A stretch of DNA of 64,000 nt from positions 13,782 to 77,781 of the forward strand of contig JBILCM010000003.1 in the NCBI GenBank assembly GCA_044353165.1. The letters run 5' to 3'. This stretch comes from JBILCM01 sp044353165 (GTDB lineage Bacteria; Bacillota; Bacilli; Paenibacillales; YIM-B00363). Under the pieces are notes generated by a model. The model was not told where the DNA came from and did not search any database. It saw only the letters and a list, made by a program, of their open reading frames with translations. A program made the translations under genes and the position numbers. Positions 35,670 to 43,812 of the stretch are shown here, piece by piece. How positions within the stretch are numbered: position 1 is the first letter of the stretch; each line of letters opens with the position of its first letter.

Positions 35670-35791
35670 ACGTTACAAAAATGTTGTGCGAAATAATGCA
35701 ACATCCTATTCGCTGGAATCGGCAACTGTTTTTGCTGATTGGCTGGTGGACGATGAACGGTGCGCTGGTTCAAAGAGAGGAGTGGCAGCCC

Positions 35792-36494
35792 ATGATGAAA
35801 AAACAGATGGTGAACACGTGTGTAGGGCCGATTGCAGTTCATGTGCGACACGGGATCGGTGAAAACGTGCCGCTCATCTTTTTGCATGGAGTGTACTTTG
35901 ACCATCGGATGTGGGATGGACTGGTGGCAAGCCTGATTGAACGCGAGGGGCGAACGATCATCGCAGTCGACATGCCGCTGCACGGCGCGAGTCGGCAAGA
36001 CATTAAACCGAACTGGACGATTGACGATCATGCGTGCCGCCAATCTTAATCCGCAAGCGTTTCATGCGGTCGGACTTTGCAACTTGCGCTTCAATGCGGA
36101 AACTGCCTTTGGAACCGCTCTTGTTCATTTGCGTCACTTCATGTTGCCGCTCCAATCGTTTTATGTCGAGCAAGTCGGCAAAGCGTTGTATGCCAAACGG
36201 AGTCTCGCTTCTCAACCGGAGTTACGGGGAAAACTGAGCATACCCATGAATTTGCTCGCTAGTCGCGACATCAAGCAAATCGACCGAGCCGTCATTATCG
36301 ACCCCGCGGACTCGACGGAACAGGCTGCACGATTATTGGTTCCAGCCATGGCTATTGTGGGAGAGGAAGACTATGTTGGCATGCCACCGATTGCAGATAC
36401 AACGGTTGTGCCGGGAGGGCACGTCAGTCCGTTGGAGGCGCCGAATCATGTTTTGGCGATGATACATAACTTGTTGGGAACGATACAGAGTTAA
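35792..36494 (+). pseudogene. Alpha/beta hydrolase, nucleophile-elbow region deleted
   Basis: From the ATG at 35792 (good AGAGAGGAG upstream) the sequence reads to the oxyanion region PLIFLHGVYFDHRMWD and the second strand IIAVDMPLHGASR. At about 36030 it passes from WTIDDH to MRAANLNPQAFHAVG in another frame, so the segment holding the GxSxG nucleophile is missing. The C-terminal half is otherwise conserved, with AIVGEEDYVGMPP and PGGHVSPLEAPNHV holding the likely Asp/His. The deletion and frameshift make the product inactive. Confidence 0.82.
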
Positions 36495-36507
36495 GGGTGG
36501 TGAAAAG

Positions 36508-37137
36508 ATGAAAATTGTTGTTTTTGGAGCGACAGGTTTGACAGGTGGTTTGGCAGTGCAACGAGCGTTGGCTACGGAGCATGATGTAGTGGCACTCATG
36601 CGTGATGCAAAGAAACTGAAGATACAGCACGAACGGCTGCAGGTACGTCAAGGGAGTCCAGTGTCTGCAAGCGATGTAGAGGCTTGCGTGATTGGGGCGG
36701 ATGCGGTGATTCATTGTCTTGGCATCGGTGGAAAAGGCGACGGTCAGCAGACAACGCTCATTTCGGATTCCGTCAAACTGGTTTTGGCGGCGATGGAGAA
36801 ACATGGAGTTCGTCGAATCGTATGCATGTCGAACGTCGGCGCTGGTGGGAGCGGTACATGGTTTGCCAATCGAATTGTCATTCCGCTGTTTATCCGCTGG
36901 CTGTTACCGATCATCGAGGATAAGAATCGCATGGAGCAGGCGTTGCGCGACAGTCAGGTAGAATGGGTGTCGGTGCGCATCCCGCAAATTGTCGAGGGAC
37001 CTATGTTGCCGGTTCGGGTTAGCGCTGATGGGCGTGGAATTGGCTTGAAAATTACCGCCGAAAGCGTCGCGGACTTTTTGCTGGCACAGGCAACTGCCGA
37101 CAAGTACATACGCTCGACACTTAGTATCAGTAATTGA
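36508..37137 (+). CDS. NAD(P)-binding Rossmann-fold protein (atypical SDR)
   Basis: A 209-residue NmrA/BVR-like protein. It starts MKIVVFGATGLTGGLAVQRAL, a typical GxxGxxG binding loop, followed by strand-end MRDAKKL and IHCLGIGGKGD. There is no catalytic YxxxK pair, as in the atypical SDRs. It starts 13 bases after the broken hydrolase with GGTGG upstream. Substrate unknown. Confidence 0.85.
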   Translation: MKIVVFGATGLTGGLAVQRALATEHDVVALMRDAKKLKIQHERLQVRQGSPVSASDVEACVIGADAVIHCLGIGGKGDGQQTTLISDSVKLVLAAMEKHGVRRIVCMSNVGAGGSGTWFANRIVIPLFIRWLLPIIEDKNRMEQALRDSQVEWVSVRIPQIVEGPMLPVRVSADGRGIGLKITAESVADFLLAQATADKYIRSTLSISN

Positions 37138-37185
37138 AGCACATGCTTCTGTCGTTCAATCATTTCGTAAAAGAGGAGATAGCAG

Positions 37186-37619
37186 ATGTCAATTCGTGTT
37201 TATATCATTTGGCTCAAAGTGGCAAGTATCCTTACGATCTTTACGGGGCTGATCTGTGCGGCAGCCAGCCATCCTTGACCAGCGGCCCGTGGTTATATTT
37301 GTTTGATGTGCTGAGATGGCCGGTTGACGGAGATCCCGCCACATTTAGCGCCGATACGCGCGCGGTGAATGCGGTACTCGGTGGGGTGATGGTGGGGTGG
37401 GGACTTTTGATGTTTTTTCTGTCCCAGCGAAAATATATGACCGCCATTAAAGAGTTACCGCGGTTGATGATGACCGCCTTGCTTGCGTGGTTTGTCGTCG
37501 ATTGTAGCGGTTCCTTGCTGGCAGGTTTGCCAGGGAATCTGGTGTTGAATGTCTTGTTTCTCGTAATGTTTATTCCACCGCTGCTGGTACTAAGTAGAGA
37601 AACAATGCGCCGTTTCTAG
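37186..37619 (+). pseudogene. Small membrane protein with a single-base frameshift
   Basis: AAGAGGAG precedes the ATG at 37186, which opens MSIRVYIIWLKVASILTIF and stops at 37276 after ASHP. A second frame takes over at the same place with LTSGPWLYLFDVL and runs to 37619 with three more hydrophobic stretches. One missing base at about 37274 restores a single four-helix protein of about 144 residues. Either a recent mutation or a sequencing error. The family is not recognised. Confidence 0.65.
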
Positions 37620-37621
37620 CG

Positions 37622-37684
37622 AAAAATCGAGATCTGTACTATCCAATCAAACGATTGGACCACTGGTTGCTTATTCGATTTTTT
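37622..37684. terminator. Nested hairpin, possible bidirectional terminator
   Basis: AAAAATCGA (37622-37630) pairs with TCGATTTTT (37675-37683), and a second CCAATC/GATTGG hairpin sits inside (37643-37657). It lies between the frameshifted gene and the merR gene. Confidence 0.5.
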
Positions 37685-37705
37685 AATTAGTAAGGGAATG
37701 ATCCT

Positions 37706-38560
37706 ATGCTGCGAATTGGTGATTTTTCAAAGATCACAAAAGTTACGATACGAATGTTGAGACATTATGATCAGATTGGACTATTTAAACCAGCATGTGT
37801 CGATTCAGTGTCAGGTTATAGAGCTTATTCATACGAACAGATGCCACAGTTAAGTCGCATTATTTTTTTGAGAGATCTTGGCTTCACGATTCAAGAAATC
37901 AAAACCATGGTTGATAACCATCTTTCAATCGAGGAGATGGAAATCAAGTTACTTAAGAGGAAGCAAGAACTGGAAGATGAAATCAAAGCCGCTCAGCTTA
38001 ATTTAGGTGTGGTCAATGAGCGTTTAAAGTCGATACAACATGAACAAGTAATTCCCTCATATGATGTGACGGTGAAAAGTGTAGCTGAAATCACAGTAGC
38101 GTCGGTGCGTAAAACGGTATCTCACATTGATCAGATGCACGAATATTGTCTTGAAATGTATGCGGAAGTGTATCGCGAGCTCGAGAGATTGAATATTGAA
38201 CCGGCGGGACCTGAAGTGACTTTTTATCATAATGAAAGTTACAGTGAAACGGATTTGGACGTAGAGGCCAGTTTGATCATTCGAGGCTCTGTTGATGAAA
38301 CGGAATCTTTCAAGGGTTCGTCGTTACACATTCGGCACATCCCAGCGGAGTCTGAAGTTGCTTCCATGGTTTATAATGGCTCGTACGATGGTATGGAACT
38401 TGCAATCATTGAATTGCTGAAATGGATTGCTCGTCATGGGTGGATTATTACAGGAGAAATGCGTGAGCTTCATCTATCGGGGCCAGCTCATCCAGAAGGC
38501 GAGTTAGTCGATCGGTCTATCATTGAATTTCAAATTCCGATTGACTCTCACATCGTGTGA
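37706..38560 (+). CDS. MerR-family regulator with GyrI-like effector domain (BmrR type)
   Basis: 284 residues. The N-terminal MerR domain reads RIGDFSKITKVTIRMLRHYDQIGL, followed by a long dimerisation helix (about 75-115) and a C-terminal GyrI-like ligand-binding domain from about residue 120, the arrangement of multidrug sensor BmrR. The genes just downstream (membrane protein, Rossmann protein, ABA4-like protein) read in the same direction and may be its targets. Confidence 0.9.
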   Translation: MLRIGDFSKITKVTIRMLRHYDQIGLFKPACVDSVSGYRAYSYEQMPQLSRIIFLRDLGFTIQEIKTMVDNHLSIEEMEIKLLKRKQELEDEIKAAQLNLGVVNERLKSIQHEQVIPSYDVTVKSVAEITVASVRKTVSHIDQMHEYCLEMYAEVYRELERLNIEPAGPEVTFYHNESYSETDLDVEASLIIRGSVDETESFKGSSLHIRHIPAESEVASMVYNGSYDGMELAIIELLKWIARHGWIITGEMRELHLSGPAHPEGELVDRSIIEFQIPIDSHIV

Positions 38561-38602
38561 GGGATTATGATTCATCTAACTTTGCTAAAGGAGATGAATC
38601 TA

Positions 38603-39367
38603 ATGAGCACAAAAATGGAGTATAGAGCAACATCCGTCGTCTTTTTCACGTTTTTCTTGTTACTAGTTGTCTGCAACATCATCTTGGGTATAACCTTCAA
38701 CTTTCCTGATATCCTAAGGGAAAGTGCTGTGGACCGGTTTCAATTGTTTCATGAGAATCAAGCCGTTATTAAACCGACGTACTATCTGTTTGGCGTCAGC
38801 GCGATCTTACAAGTGTTCATGGCAGTGATGATGTTTTATCATACACGGAGCGGCAGATTGTTAGATTTGGCAGCGGTGACCGCAGGCGTCGTGGGCGGTG
38901 TGTTTCAGATTCTCGGGTTCTATCGTTGGGTGGTTCTCATTCCTATGCTCAGCGACGAATATCTTGCCGGCGAAGTTTCAACAGAATTGATTTTCTTCCT
39001 CGAAAAATATTCAAATACATACTTTGGCATGACGGTCGGTGAACATTTGGGTTCACTATTTGTTGCTTTGTGGCTCTTCTTGCTCGGTATCGTGTTGCTA
39101 AAACATAAAGGGTATGACAAAAAACTAGCGGTGTTTGGTTTGATTGCCGGCTTGGCGTTAATGATTCAATGTTTTGATGTTGTGGTTCGCAGTGCATTTC
39201 TCAGTTCCATCACTGTACCGGTCTTCGGTTTACATGTGCTATGGGTGTTCTTTATGTCGTTGATGTTGTTTCGAAAAAATGAACCCTCGCAAAGTATGCG
39301 TGTTCCGTTGTGGCTGTGGATCGTCGGATTGGTTATTTATCTCTCCAATGTCATCCCGACTTTGTAA
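38603..39367 (+). CDS. DUF4386-like membrane protein
   Basis: A 254-residue protein with six predicted membrane helices. I use the ATG at 38603 (MSTKMEYRATSVV) because AAAGGAG lies upstream; the frame is open to 38567. The motif NFPDILRESAVDRFQLFHEN after the first helix and later FGMTVGEHLGSL fit the DUF4386 family. Function unknown. Likely cotranscribed with the next gene, 18 bases on. Confidence 0.65.
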   Translation: MSTKMEYRATSVVFFTFFLLLVVCNIILGITFNFPDILRESAVDRFQLFHENQAVIKPTYYLFGVSAILQVFMAVMMFYHTRSGRLLDLAAVTAGVVGGVFQILGFYRWVVLIPMLSDEYLAGEVSTELIFFLEKYSNTYFGMTVGEHLGSLFVALWLFLLGIVLLKHKGYDKKLAVFGLIAGLALMIQCFDVVVRSAFLSSITVPVFGLHVLWVFFMSLMLFRKNEPSQSMRVPLWLWIVGLVIYLSNVIPTL

Positions 39368-39385
39368 ATGTAGGGGTGGAGTCTG

Positions 39386-40342
39386 ATGCAAAAAGTCCAT
39401 GTCGTTTTTGGCTCTTCGGGGCCAGTAGGAACCGCAGTCGTTCAAGATCTCGTGCAACGGGGTTTGCCAGTACGAGCGATTCAGCGGAGTGGTCGCAGCA
39501 ACTTTGCAACGGAACAGGTTGAAATTATGCCGGCCAATGTGTTGGATGTTGAACAAACGCTCCACGCCGTTCAAGGTGCCGCGCATGTCTACTTGTCGGT
39601 AGGACTGCCGTATCGAACCGTCCAATGGCAGCGCGAGTGGCCAGTGGTCATGGAAAATATGATCTCGGCATGCGCGCAAGTCGGGGCAAAGCTGATCTTC
39701 CTCGACAATATTTACATGTATGGACCGGCTCCACTGGCGAATCCATTTACAGAATCGCATTCACAGCAACCGACTTCAAAAAAAGGTGTTGTCCGCAAAC
39801 AAATTGCCGACATGTTACTTCAAGCACATCAAACTGGGCGAGTGCAGGCGGTGATTGGTCGGTCTGCAGATTTCTATGGCCCGAGCGTGAACAGCATACT
39901 GTACATCTCTTTTTTGCAAAACATGCTAAATGGCAAGTCGCCGCAGACAATCGGCAAATTGGACGTCCCACACACGTTCGCACATACGTCGGATAATGGC
40001 CGGGCGCTCGTTGAATTGGCGCTGGATGAGACGACGTACGGGGAAGTTTGGCATTTGCCGGTGAGTCGACCGGTGACGGCGTTGGAAGCAAATGAGTTGT
40101 TCAATAACGAACTCTGTAAGACTTTTAAGTTATCGCAACTCTCGCCGCTAATGTTGTCGTTGCTCGGCTTGTTCATACCGCCGATCAAAGAAATCAAGGA
40201 GATGCTATATCAATTTGAATCGCCGTACATGATGAGCGATGCCAAGTTTCGTGCACATTTTCCAGATTTTCAGGTGACGCGATTAGAGGCAGGTATGCAA
40301 GAGATGGTTCATTTTTTTAAGGGGCGAAATGGTGATGTATGA
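39386..40342 (+). CDS. NAD-dependent epimerase/dehydratase-like protein
   Basis: An extended-SDR-type Rossmann protein of 318 residues. It starts MQKVHVVFGSSGPVGTAVVQDL, where GSSGPVG replaces the common GxTGxxG. FLDNIYMYGP holds the strand preceding the active site, but the expected YxxxK pair is not evident (GVVRKQIADML sits at that place), so activity is uncertain. It overlaps the next gene by 14 bases. Confidence 0.8.
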   Translation: MQKVHVVFGSSGPVGTAVVQDLVQRGLPVRAIQRSGRSNFATEQVEIMPANVLDVEQTLHAVQGAAHVYLSVGLPYRTVQWQREWPVVMENMISACAQVGAKLIFLDNIYMYGPAPLANPFTESHSQQPTSKKGVVRKQIADMLLQAHQTGRVQAVIGRSADFYGPSVNSILYISFLQNMLNGKSPQTIGKLDVPHTFAHTSDNGRALVELALDETTYGEVWHLPVSRPVTALEANELFNNELCKTFKLSQLSPLMLSLLGLFIPPIKEIKEMLYQFESPYMMSDAKFRAHFPDFQVTRLEAGMQEMVHFFKGRNGDV

Positions 40343-40754
40343 ATTATTGTTTAGTATTAGCGGAGTAGCGATGATTTCCTGGCTACTGATGATTTTTCTG
40401 CCAAAATGGAAAATAACTTATATGCTTATCAAATGGGCCGTGTTTCCACTGGCATTGTCGGTCTGCTATCTCGTTGGATTCGCCTACTATGTAGCGAATC
40501 ACGGGATATCGTTTGTTAACGACTTCGGCTCTTATGAAGGTGTGATTCAACTGTTGACCGTACCTGAGGTAGCCATCATTGCATGGTTGCACATCTTGGC
40601 TTTCGATCAACTGGTGGGCCGCATGATTTATATAGAGAACATGGAGCGCAGAACGATGCACTTGATTGCGCAGTCAATCTGTCTTTTCTTGACTTTAATG
40701 GCAGGTCCGATAGGCTATCTGCTTTATACGGTGTTGAAGCGAAATCGTCAGTGA
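40329..40754 (+). CDS. ABA4-like (DUF4281) membrane protein
   Basis: 141 residues with four predicted membrane helices and the motifs WLHILAFDQLVGRMIY and LMAGPIGYLLY, which fit the ABA4-like family. The ATG lies inside the 3' end of the upstream gene, so translation is coupled. Function in bacteria is unknown. It ends convergently with the minus-strand pair at 40777. Confidence 0.7.
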   Translation: MVMYELLFSISGVAMISWLLMIFLPKWKITYMLIKWAVFPLALSVCYLVGFAYYVANHGISFVNDFGSYEGVIQLLTVPEVAIIAWLHILAFDQLVGRMIYIENMERRTMHLIAQSICLFLTLMAGPIGYLLYTVLKRNRQ

Positions 40755-40776
40755 ACTCATCCAAATTGTATAAGGA

Positions 40777-40953
40777 TTATCTTTCAAGTGACATTCGGTC
40801 CAGCCATACCCGCATCAGATCTCTGTACGATCGGAGGGAAAGGTATATTTGTTGAGCCAGGTCTTCATTTGTAGGATGCTCCAGATGAAGCAATTCATCC
40901 AGTTGCCCCCAAGCCATGTTCGCTATCTGGATTCGTTCATGCTCCCTTGCCAC
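40777..40953 (-). CDS. 58-residue protein coupled to a nucleotidyltransferase
   Basis: A GTG-started frame of 58 codons overlaps the end of the upstream nucleotidyltransferase gene by 31 bases in another frame. The product begins MAREHERIQIANMAWGQL and continues as charged, helical sequence ending WLDRMSLER. It is below usual annotation thresholds. The position is that of a HEPN-type partner, but no RxxxxxH HEPN motif is present. I do not recognise the family. Confidence 0.6.
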   Translation of the reverse strand: MAREHERIQIANMAWGQLDELLHLEHPTNEDLAQQIYLSLRSYRDLMRVWLDRMSLER

Positions 40954-41264
40954 AGAATTCCCTCCTCCTTGATCCGTTCAGCCAAAATTTGTGAGGCATC
41001 GTTCATATAAACCACATCCACATGATAGGGGACGGTGGACTCTTCCAATATACTCCGGGTTTGACTGACGAAGTTTTTGTGATCCTGAACCGTTCCCCCA
41101 TGGAACAGAAGAGCAATATCGACATCCGATGTGCGCTTTTGATCCCCTCGAGCCCAGGAGCCGAACAGGTAAAGGGATACTGAGTATCCTGAATGCCGGA
41201 TGTGCTTCGATACGATATCCATGATCCTTAGAACATATTTGTTCAACGCGGCTCCTTGCTTCAT
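40923..41264 (-). CDS. MNT-type nucleotidyltransferase-domain protein
   Basis: A 113-residue minimal nucleotidyltransferase. The catalytic signature is LFGSWARGDQKRTSDVDIALL, giving the GSxxRGD and DxD residues. Such proteins act as antitoxins in MntA-HepT modules by adding AMP to a HEPN toxin. Here the following gene is a 58-residue protein rather than a recognisable HepT. AAAGGAG precedes the ATG. Confidence 0.85.
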   Translation of the reverse strand: MKQGAALNKYVLRIMDIVSKHIRHSGYSVSLYLFGSWARGDQKRTSDVDIALLFHGGTVQDHKNFVSQTRSILEESTVPYHVDVVYMNDASQILAERIKEEGILWQGSMNESR

Positions 41265-41287
41265 TCCTGTTAACTCCTTTCAATCCT

Positions 41288-41318
41288 ATAAAAATAAAAG
41301 CGGAACCTACGTCCCGCT
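41288..41318 (-). terminator. Terminator overlapping the end of a 48-residue gene
   Basis: On the minus strand AGCGGGA pairs with TTCCGCT around a 6-base loop, followed by TTTATTTTTAT. The stop codon of the small gene at 41307 lies in the loop. Confidence 0.7.
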
Positions 41319-41453
41319 GATCTCCAAAGTATCCACACGTTTGTTCAATTGATGATCATCGGGTTCGACAAATCGCATGCGACGGTCAATCTTGTTGAAG
41401 TTGTTTGAGGTTTCCCTGCGGAATCCGTTCATATCGTCTTTGAATGCATACAT
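41307..41453 (-). CDS. 48-residue charged protein of unknown function
   Basis: A short frame with AGAAGGA before its ATG, encoding MYAFKDDMNGFRRETSNNFN followed by a heptad-like charged segment ending LNKRVDTLEISGT. A terminator begins at its stop codon, which supports a real transcription unit. It resembles small coiled-coil proteins of Bacillota but I cannot name a family. Confidence 0.5.
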   Translation of the reverse strand: MYAFKDDMNGFRRETSNNFNKIDRRMRFVEPDDHQLNKRVDTLEISGT

Positions 41454-41503
41454 TTCCTTCTCTTAGATATTTATATAGGAAACGGGAAACTGAATCCACA
41501 GTG

Positions 41504-42220
41504 TCACATGAACAATTCCTGAATATCGACAGCCAGTCCCTCAAAATGGAAGGACGTCACATGAGAATGAGTTGACTTGGCGAACATGCCGGTTCGGGTG
41601 ATCTGTTTGTTTTCCATAGCGTATACAAGGACTTGGTCCTGATCGGGATTAACGATCCAGTACTCCCGGATGTCACACTCCAAATACAGGTCCAGCTTCT
41701 TGAGCAGATCCTTCGATCGGGTAGAAGGAGACAACACCTCCACGACGAGTGTCGGTATGCCCAGGTACTTGCCCTTGTTGTCCACATTGGACGAATCACA
41801 AATCACGAACAGATCCGGCTGTACCACGCAGATATTGTCGACAGATTTGATGAGTTTGATATCAAATGGAGAAGTCAGCGGTGTGCAGGACTTTCCCTTA
41901 AACCAAACATAGAACGTGCCATGAAGCTCATGAACAGCCCGCTGATGCTTGAAGGATGGGGATGCGAGATTGTATACGATTCCGTCTATCAACTCATATC
42001 GCAGCTCCGAGTTTTCGGTTAACTCCAGAAACTCCTCATACGTGACACGATCACCCGAACTGGCATACAGAGCTGCTTCTTCCCGGAGAGTCATGTCAGG
42101 TATGGCGGTCATGGACACACGATCCTTGCCATTGCGCGTAACAATGATCTCCTCGCCTGCCTCCGCATACTTCAGAAATTTGCCGAAATTGTTCTGGACT
42201 TCAGTTGATGGGACACGCAT
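41504..42220 (-). CDS. Phd-type antitoxin domain fused to a Uma2 endonuclease domain
   Basis: A 238-residue two-domain protein. Residues 1-45 (RVPSTEVQNNFGKFLKYAEAGEEIIVTRNG) form a Phd/YefM DNA-binding domain. From about residue 58 a Uma2 (DUF820) nuclease-fold domain follows, with TYEEFLEL, ELIDGIVY, the acidic PDLFVI and the catalytic-like VVEVLSPSTRSKD and KLDLYL, ending with EYWIVNP. The active-site pattern Asp, Glu, Lys appears intact. The promoter region contains three TTAGCTAW palindromes, so the Phd domain probably represses its own gene. Uma2 proteins have no settled function. Confidence 0.85.
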   Translation of the reverse strand: MRVPSTEVQNNFGKFLKYAEAGEEIIVTRNGKDRVSMTAIPDMTLREEAALYASSGDRVTYEEFLELTENSELRYELIDGIVYNLASPSFKHQRAVHELHGTFYVWFKGKSCTPLTSPFDIKLIKSVDNICVVQPDLFVICDSSNVDNKGKYLGIPTLVVEVLSPSTRSKDLLKKLDLYLECDIREYWIVNPDQDQVLVYAMENKQITRTGMFAKSTHSHVTSFHFEGLAVDIQELFM

Positions 42221-42235
42221 AAAACCGCCACCTCG

Positions 42236-42308
42236 TTAGCTAATTTTCAATATTATACACTAATATTAGCTATATTATCAAGAAATCAAGAAATTATTAG
42301 CTAATTTT
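42236..42308 (-). promoter_or_regulatory. Autoregulated promoter of the Phd-Uma2 gene with three phased operators
   Basis: On the minus strand, TTGATA (42281-42276), an 18-base spacer and TATAAT (42257-42252). Three TTAGCTAW palindromes start at 42236, 42266 and 42297. One lies downstream of the -10, one in the spacer and one upstream of the -35. Their spacing of 30 and 31 bases equals about three helical turns. Confidence 0.75.
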
Positions 42309-42377
42309 AGTAAGCCTATAACTGCTATACAGCGCATCGGGAAGAGATGTTTTTGCCAATATTAGATCTTTTTGCAA

Positions 42378-42485
42378 CTTACACCCGTTTGGAGAATCAT
42401 GGATGCAAAGTCATCGGTCGCAAAGAAGATTTCATTCCCGTTCGAATGGATTGCGGAGCGTCGCGCAAAAGAAGGAATCTCATAA
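42378..42485 (+). pseudogene. 3' fragment of the MGMT-like gene
   Basis: 36 codons from 42378 to the TAA at 42483-42485 match the end of the intact gene at 47230-47649: LTPVWRIMDAKSSVAKKISF and EWIAERRAKEGIS versus LTPVWRVIDAKSSVAKKISF and EWIAERRKKEGMD. The DNA is closely similar. No start or 5' part remains. Confidence 0.85.
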
Positions 42486-42850
42486 AGAATCGGTGACGAG
42501 GGAAGTTGTCAAAAATGCGACAAAGTATTTAAGATAAGCTGAGCAGCCGATGTGGTCTATATTTTTTCAAATCAACAGCTGAAACGTCAGGGGAAGTGAA
42601 TACGCTAGATATCCGGCAATTACAGGTATCCAATCCGGTGATTTCAACTTTAACGGGTTGGCCGGTCGGATTTTTGGCGGAACAACAAAATAAAACAATC
42701 TTGCAAGCTGTGGCAAGTACCGAGTCTAATTGAAGCGGCGGTTTGTATCTTGAGTGAATCCCAGGCGGGCAATCGAAGCGAATTTTGCATAATGTAACCG
42801 GTTCAGGAAATATGAATGTAGCCTTTTCAAAGATTGCAAGTTAAAAATAA
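42486..42850. other. Intergenic remnant without an intact gene
   Basis: No intact gene is visible. On the plus strand a frame near 42591-42733 reads SGEVNTLDIRQLQVSNPV and then STLTGWPVGFLAEQQ before a stop. A second frame continues with SLIEAAVCILSESQAGN. This looks like a frameshifted coding remnant of an unrecognised family. Confidence 0.35.
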
Positions 42851-43069
42851 TCATCTACAAAAGTTTGATCCATTGATTTTTCCTCGAAGTTGCTTCATCA
42901 TTTCCACATGCGAAAGTTTTGGCACTTGTTGTCTACTCTCTTCCTCGGCAATCGCGAGTTTTTGATATAATTCAATAATCGCTTGTTGGTTTTCGTATAA
43001 CGCATGACTCATGATTACTAAATCGCCAACTCCAATTTTCGTGATAAAAATCGGTCGGATATTTGCCAT
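42851..43069 (-). pseudogene. Phd/StbD-type antitoxin with an internal deletion
   Basis: The product from the ATG at 43069 starts MANIRP and then jumps to IFITKIGVGDLVIMSHALYE, the typical middle of Phd/StbD antitoxins. The segment between (DLRN... in relatives) is missing. The rest, ending MMKQLRGKING, is in frame. No partner toxin is encoded next to it. It could be a shortened, still-expressed protein, but the N-terminal DNA-binding part is incomplete. Confidence 0.55.
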
Positions 43070-43142
43070 CCTAAAAACCACTTATTCAATGTTTTAACTA
43101 TCGAAAAATACCAGTGTTAACATTGCTGGGAAGTAAATCAGT

Positions 43143-43382
43143 ATGGAAATGATGATTGAGAAAACAAAAGAATCTTACTACGAAACACTCGAGCAAAGTT
43201 CAATTCTAGCTGTATATAAAGAATTCGAAAATCGAGTGGATTTCGTGAAGAAAAGAGGAATTACGAAGGCGGATCGAATACGACGGTTGATTTCAAATAC
43301 GCTTGGACAGGTAACCAAAGCCCAGATTGCAGAAAAATGTCCCGATATCAGCGTAACCAATCGCATAAGTCTACACCTCTAA
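43143..43382 (+). pseudogene. Fic-family C-terminal fragment with internal deletion
   Basis: The sequence matches 44452-44718 of the longer Fic fragment (EMMIEKTKESYYETLEQSS, then ILAVYKEFE, then TLGQVTKAQIAEKCPDIS). About 20 residues between QSS and ILAV are missing. Homology ends near 43352, where the repeat-containing segment begins. No catalytic motif is present. Confidence 0.8.
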
Positions 43383-43402
43383 TTATTCGTTATCCAGATT
43401 AC
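43379..43402 (+). repeat. 24-base repeat, copy 2
   Basis: Exact copy of 26512-26535, 17 kb away, again at the junction of gene remnants (end of a Fic fragment). Flanks are partly similar. Confidence 0.7.
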
Positions 43403-43464
43403 TTGGAGATTGATTTAATAAACCTATAATGAATGTTGTATAAGTCATTGTTGAGGTGAACCGA

Positions 43465-43812
43465 ATGACATCACCGCTTATGGATTTGGAACAAATAAAG
43501 CATATTTTTTTACAATTAAACGAACAGCTTCTTTCTATGGGCAGGAAGGTGTCAGTGATCGTTGTTGGTTACTCATCGTTAATTTTGGGTGGATATTCGG
43601 CACGACTCTTTTATAATTCGGGATTTCATTTGTTGGAAGAACATTTTTTGATGTTACACCCAGATTATAAAACACGACTCCATCGCGTTTGGCCGGACAT
43701 GAGTCAGCTCGAGGTTTTTCGGATTGATTATCATGATTTGTTTCTTAATAAGTTCAATGCTTCGCGTGCAAAGGAGCAACTCCGGAGGGAGTTCCATAAA
43801 CTATGGCAATAA
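43465..43812 (+). CDS. Nucleotidyltransferase-like protein (DUF6036-like), possibly shortened
   Basis: 115 residues from the ATG at 43465, which has GAGGTG upstream; an in-frame start at 43456 is less likely. MDLEQIKHIFLQLNEQLLSMG and SVIVVGYSSLILGGYSAR resemble the N-terminus of DUF6036-type nucleotidyltransferases, and DLFLNKFNASRAKEQL resembles their C-terminus. The catalytic DxD segment expected after SAR is absent, so the gene may carry an in-frame deletion. It overlaps the next gene by 10 bases. Confidence 0.5.
   Translation: MTSPLMDLEQIKHIFLQLNEQLLSMGRKVSVIVVGYSSLILGGYSARLFYNSGFHLLEEHFLMLHPDYKTRLHRVWPDMSQLEVFRIDYHDLFLNKFNASRAKEQLRREFHKLWQ

Noticed and set aside
39239..39760. 173-codon minus-strand frame across the DUF4386/epimerase junction
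   Set aside because: Covers two genes with good motifs on the plus strand; composition fits an antisense shadow.
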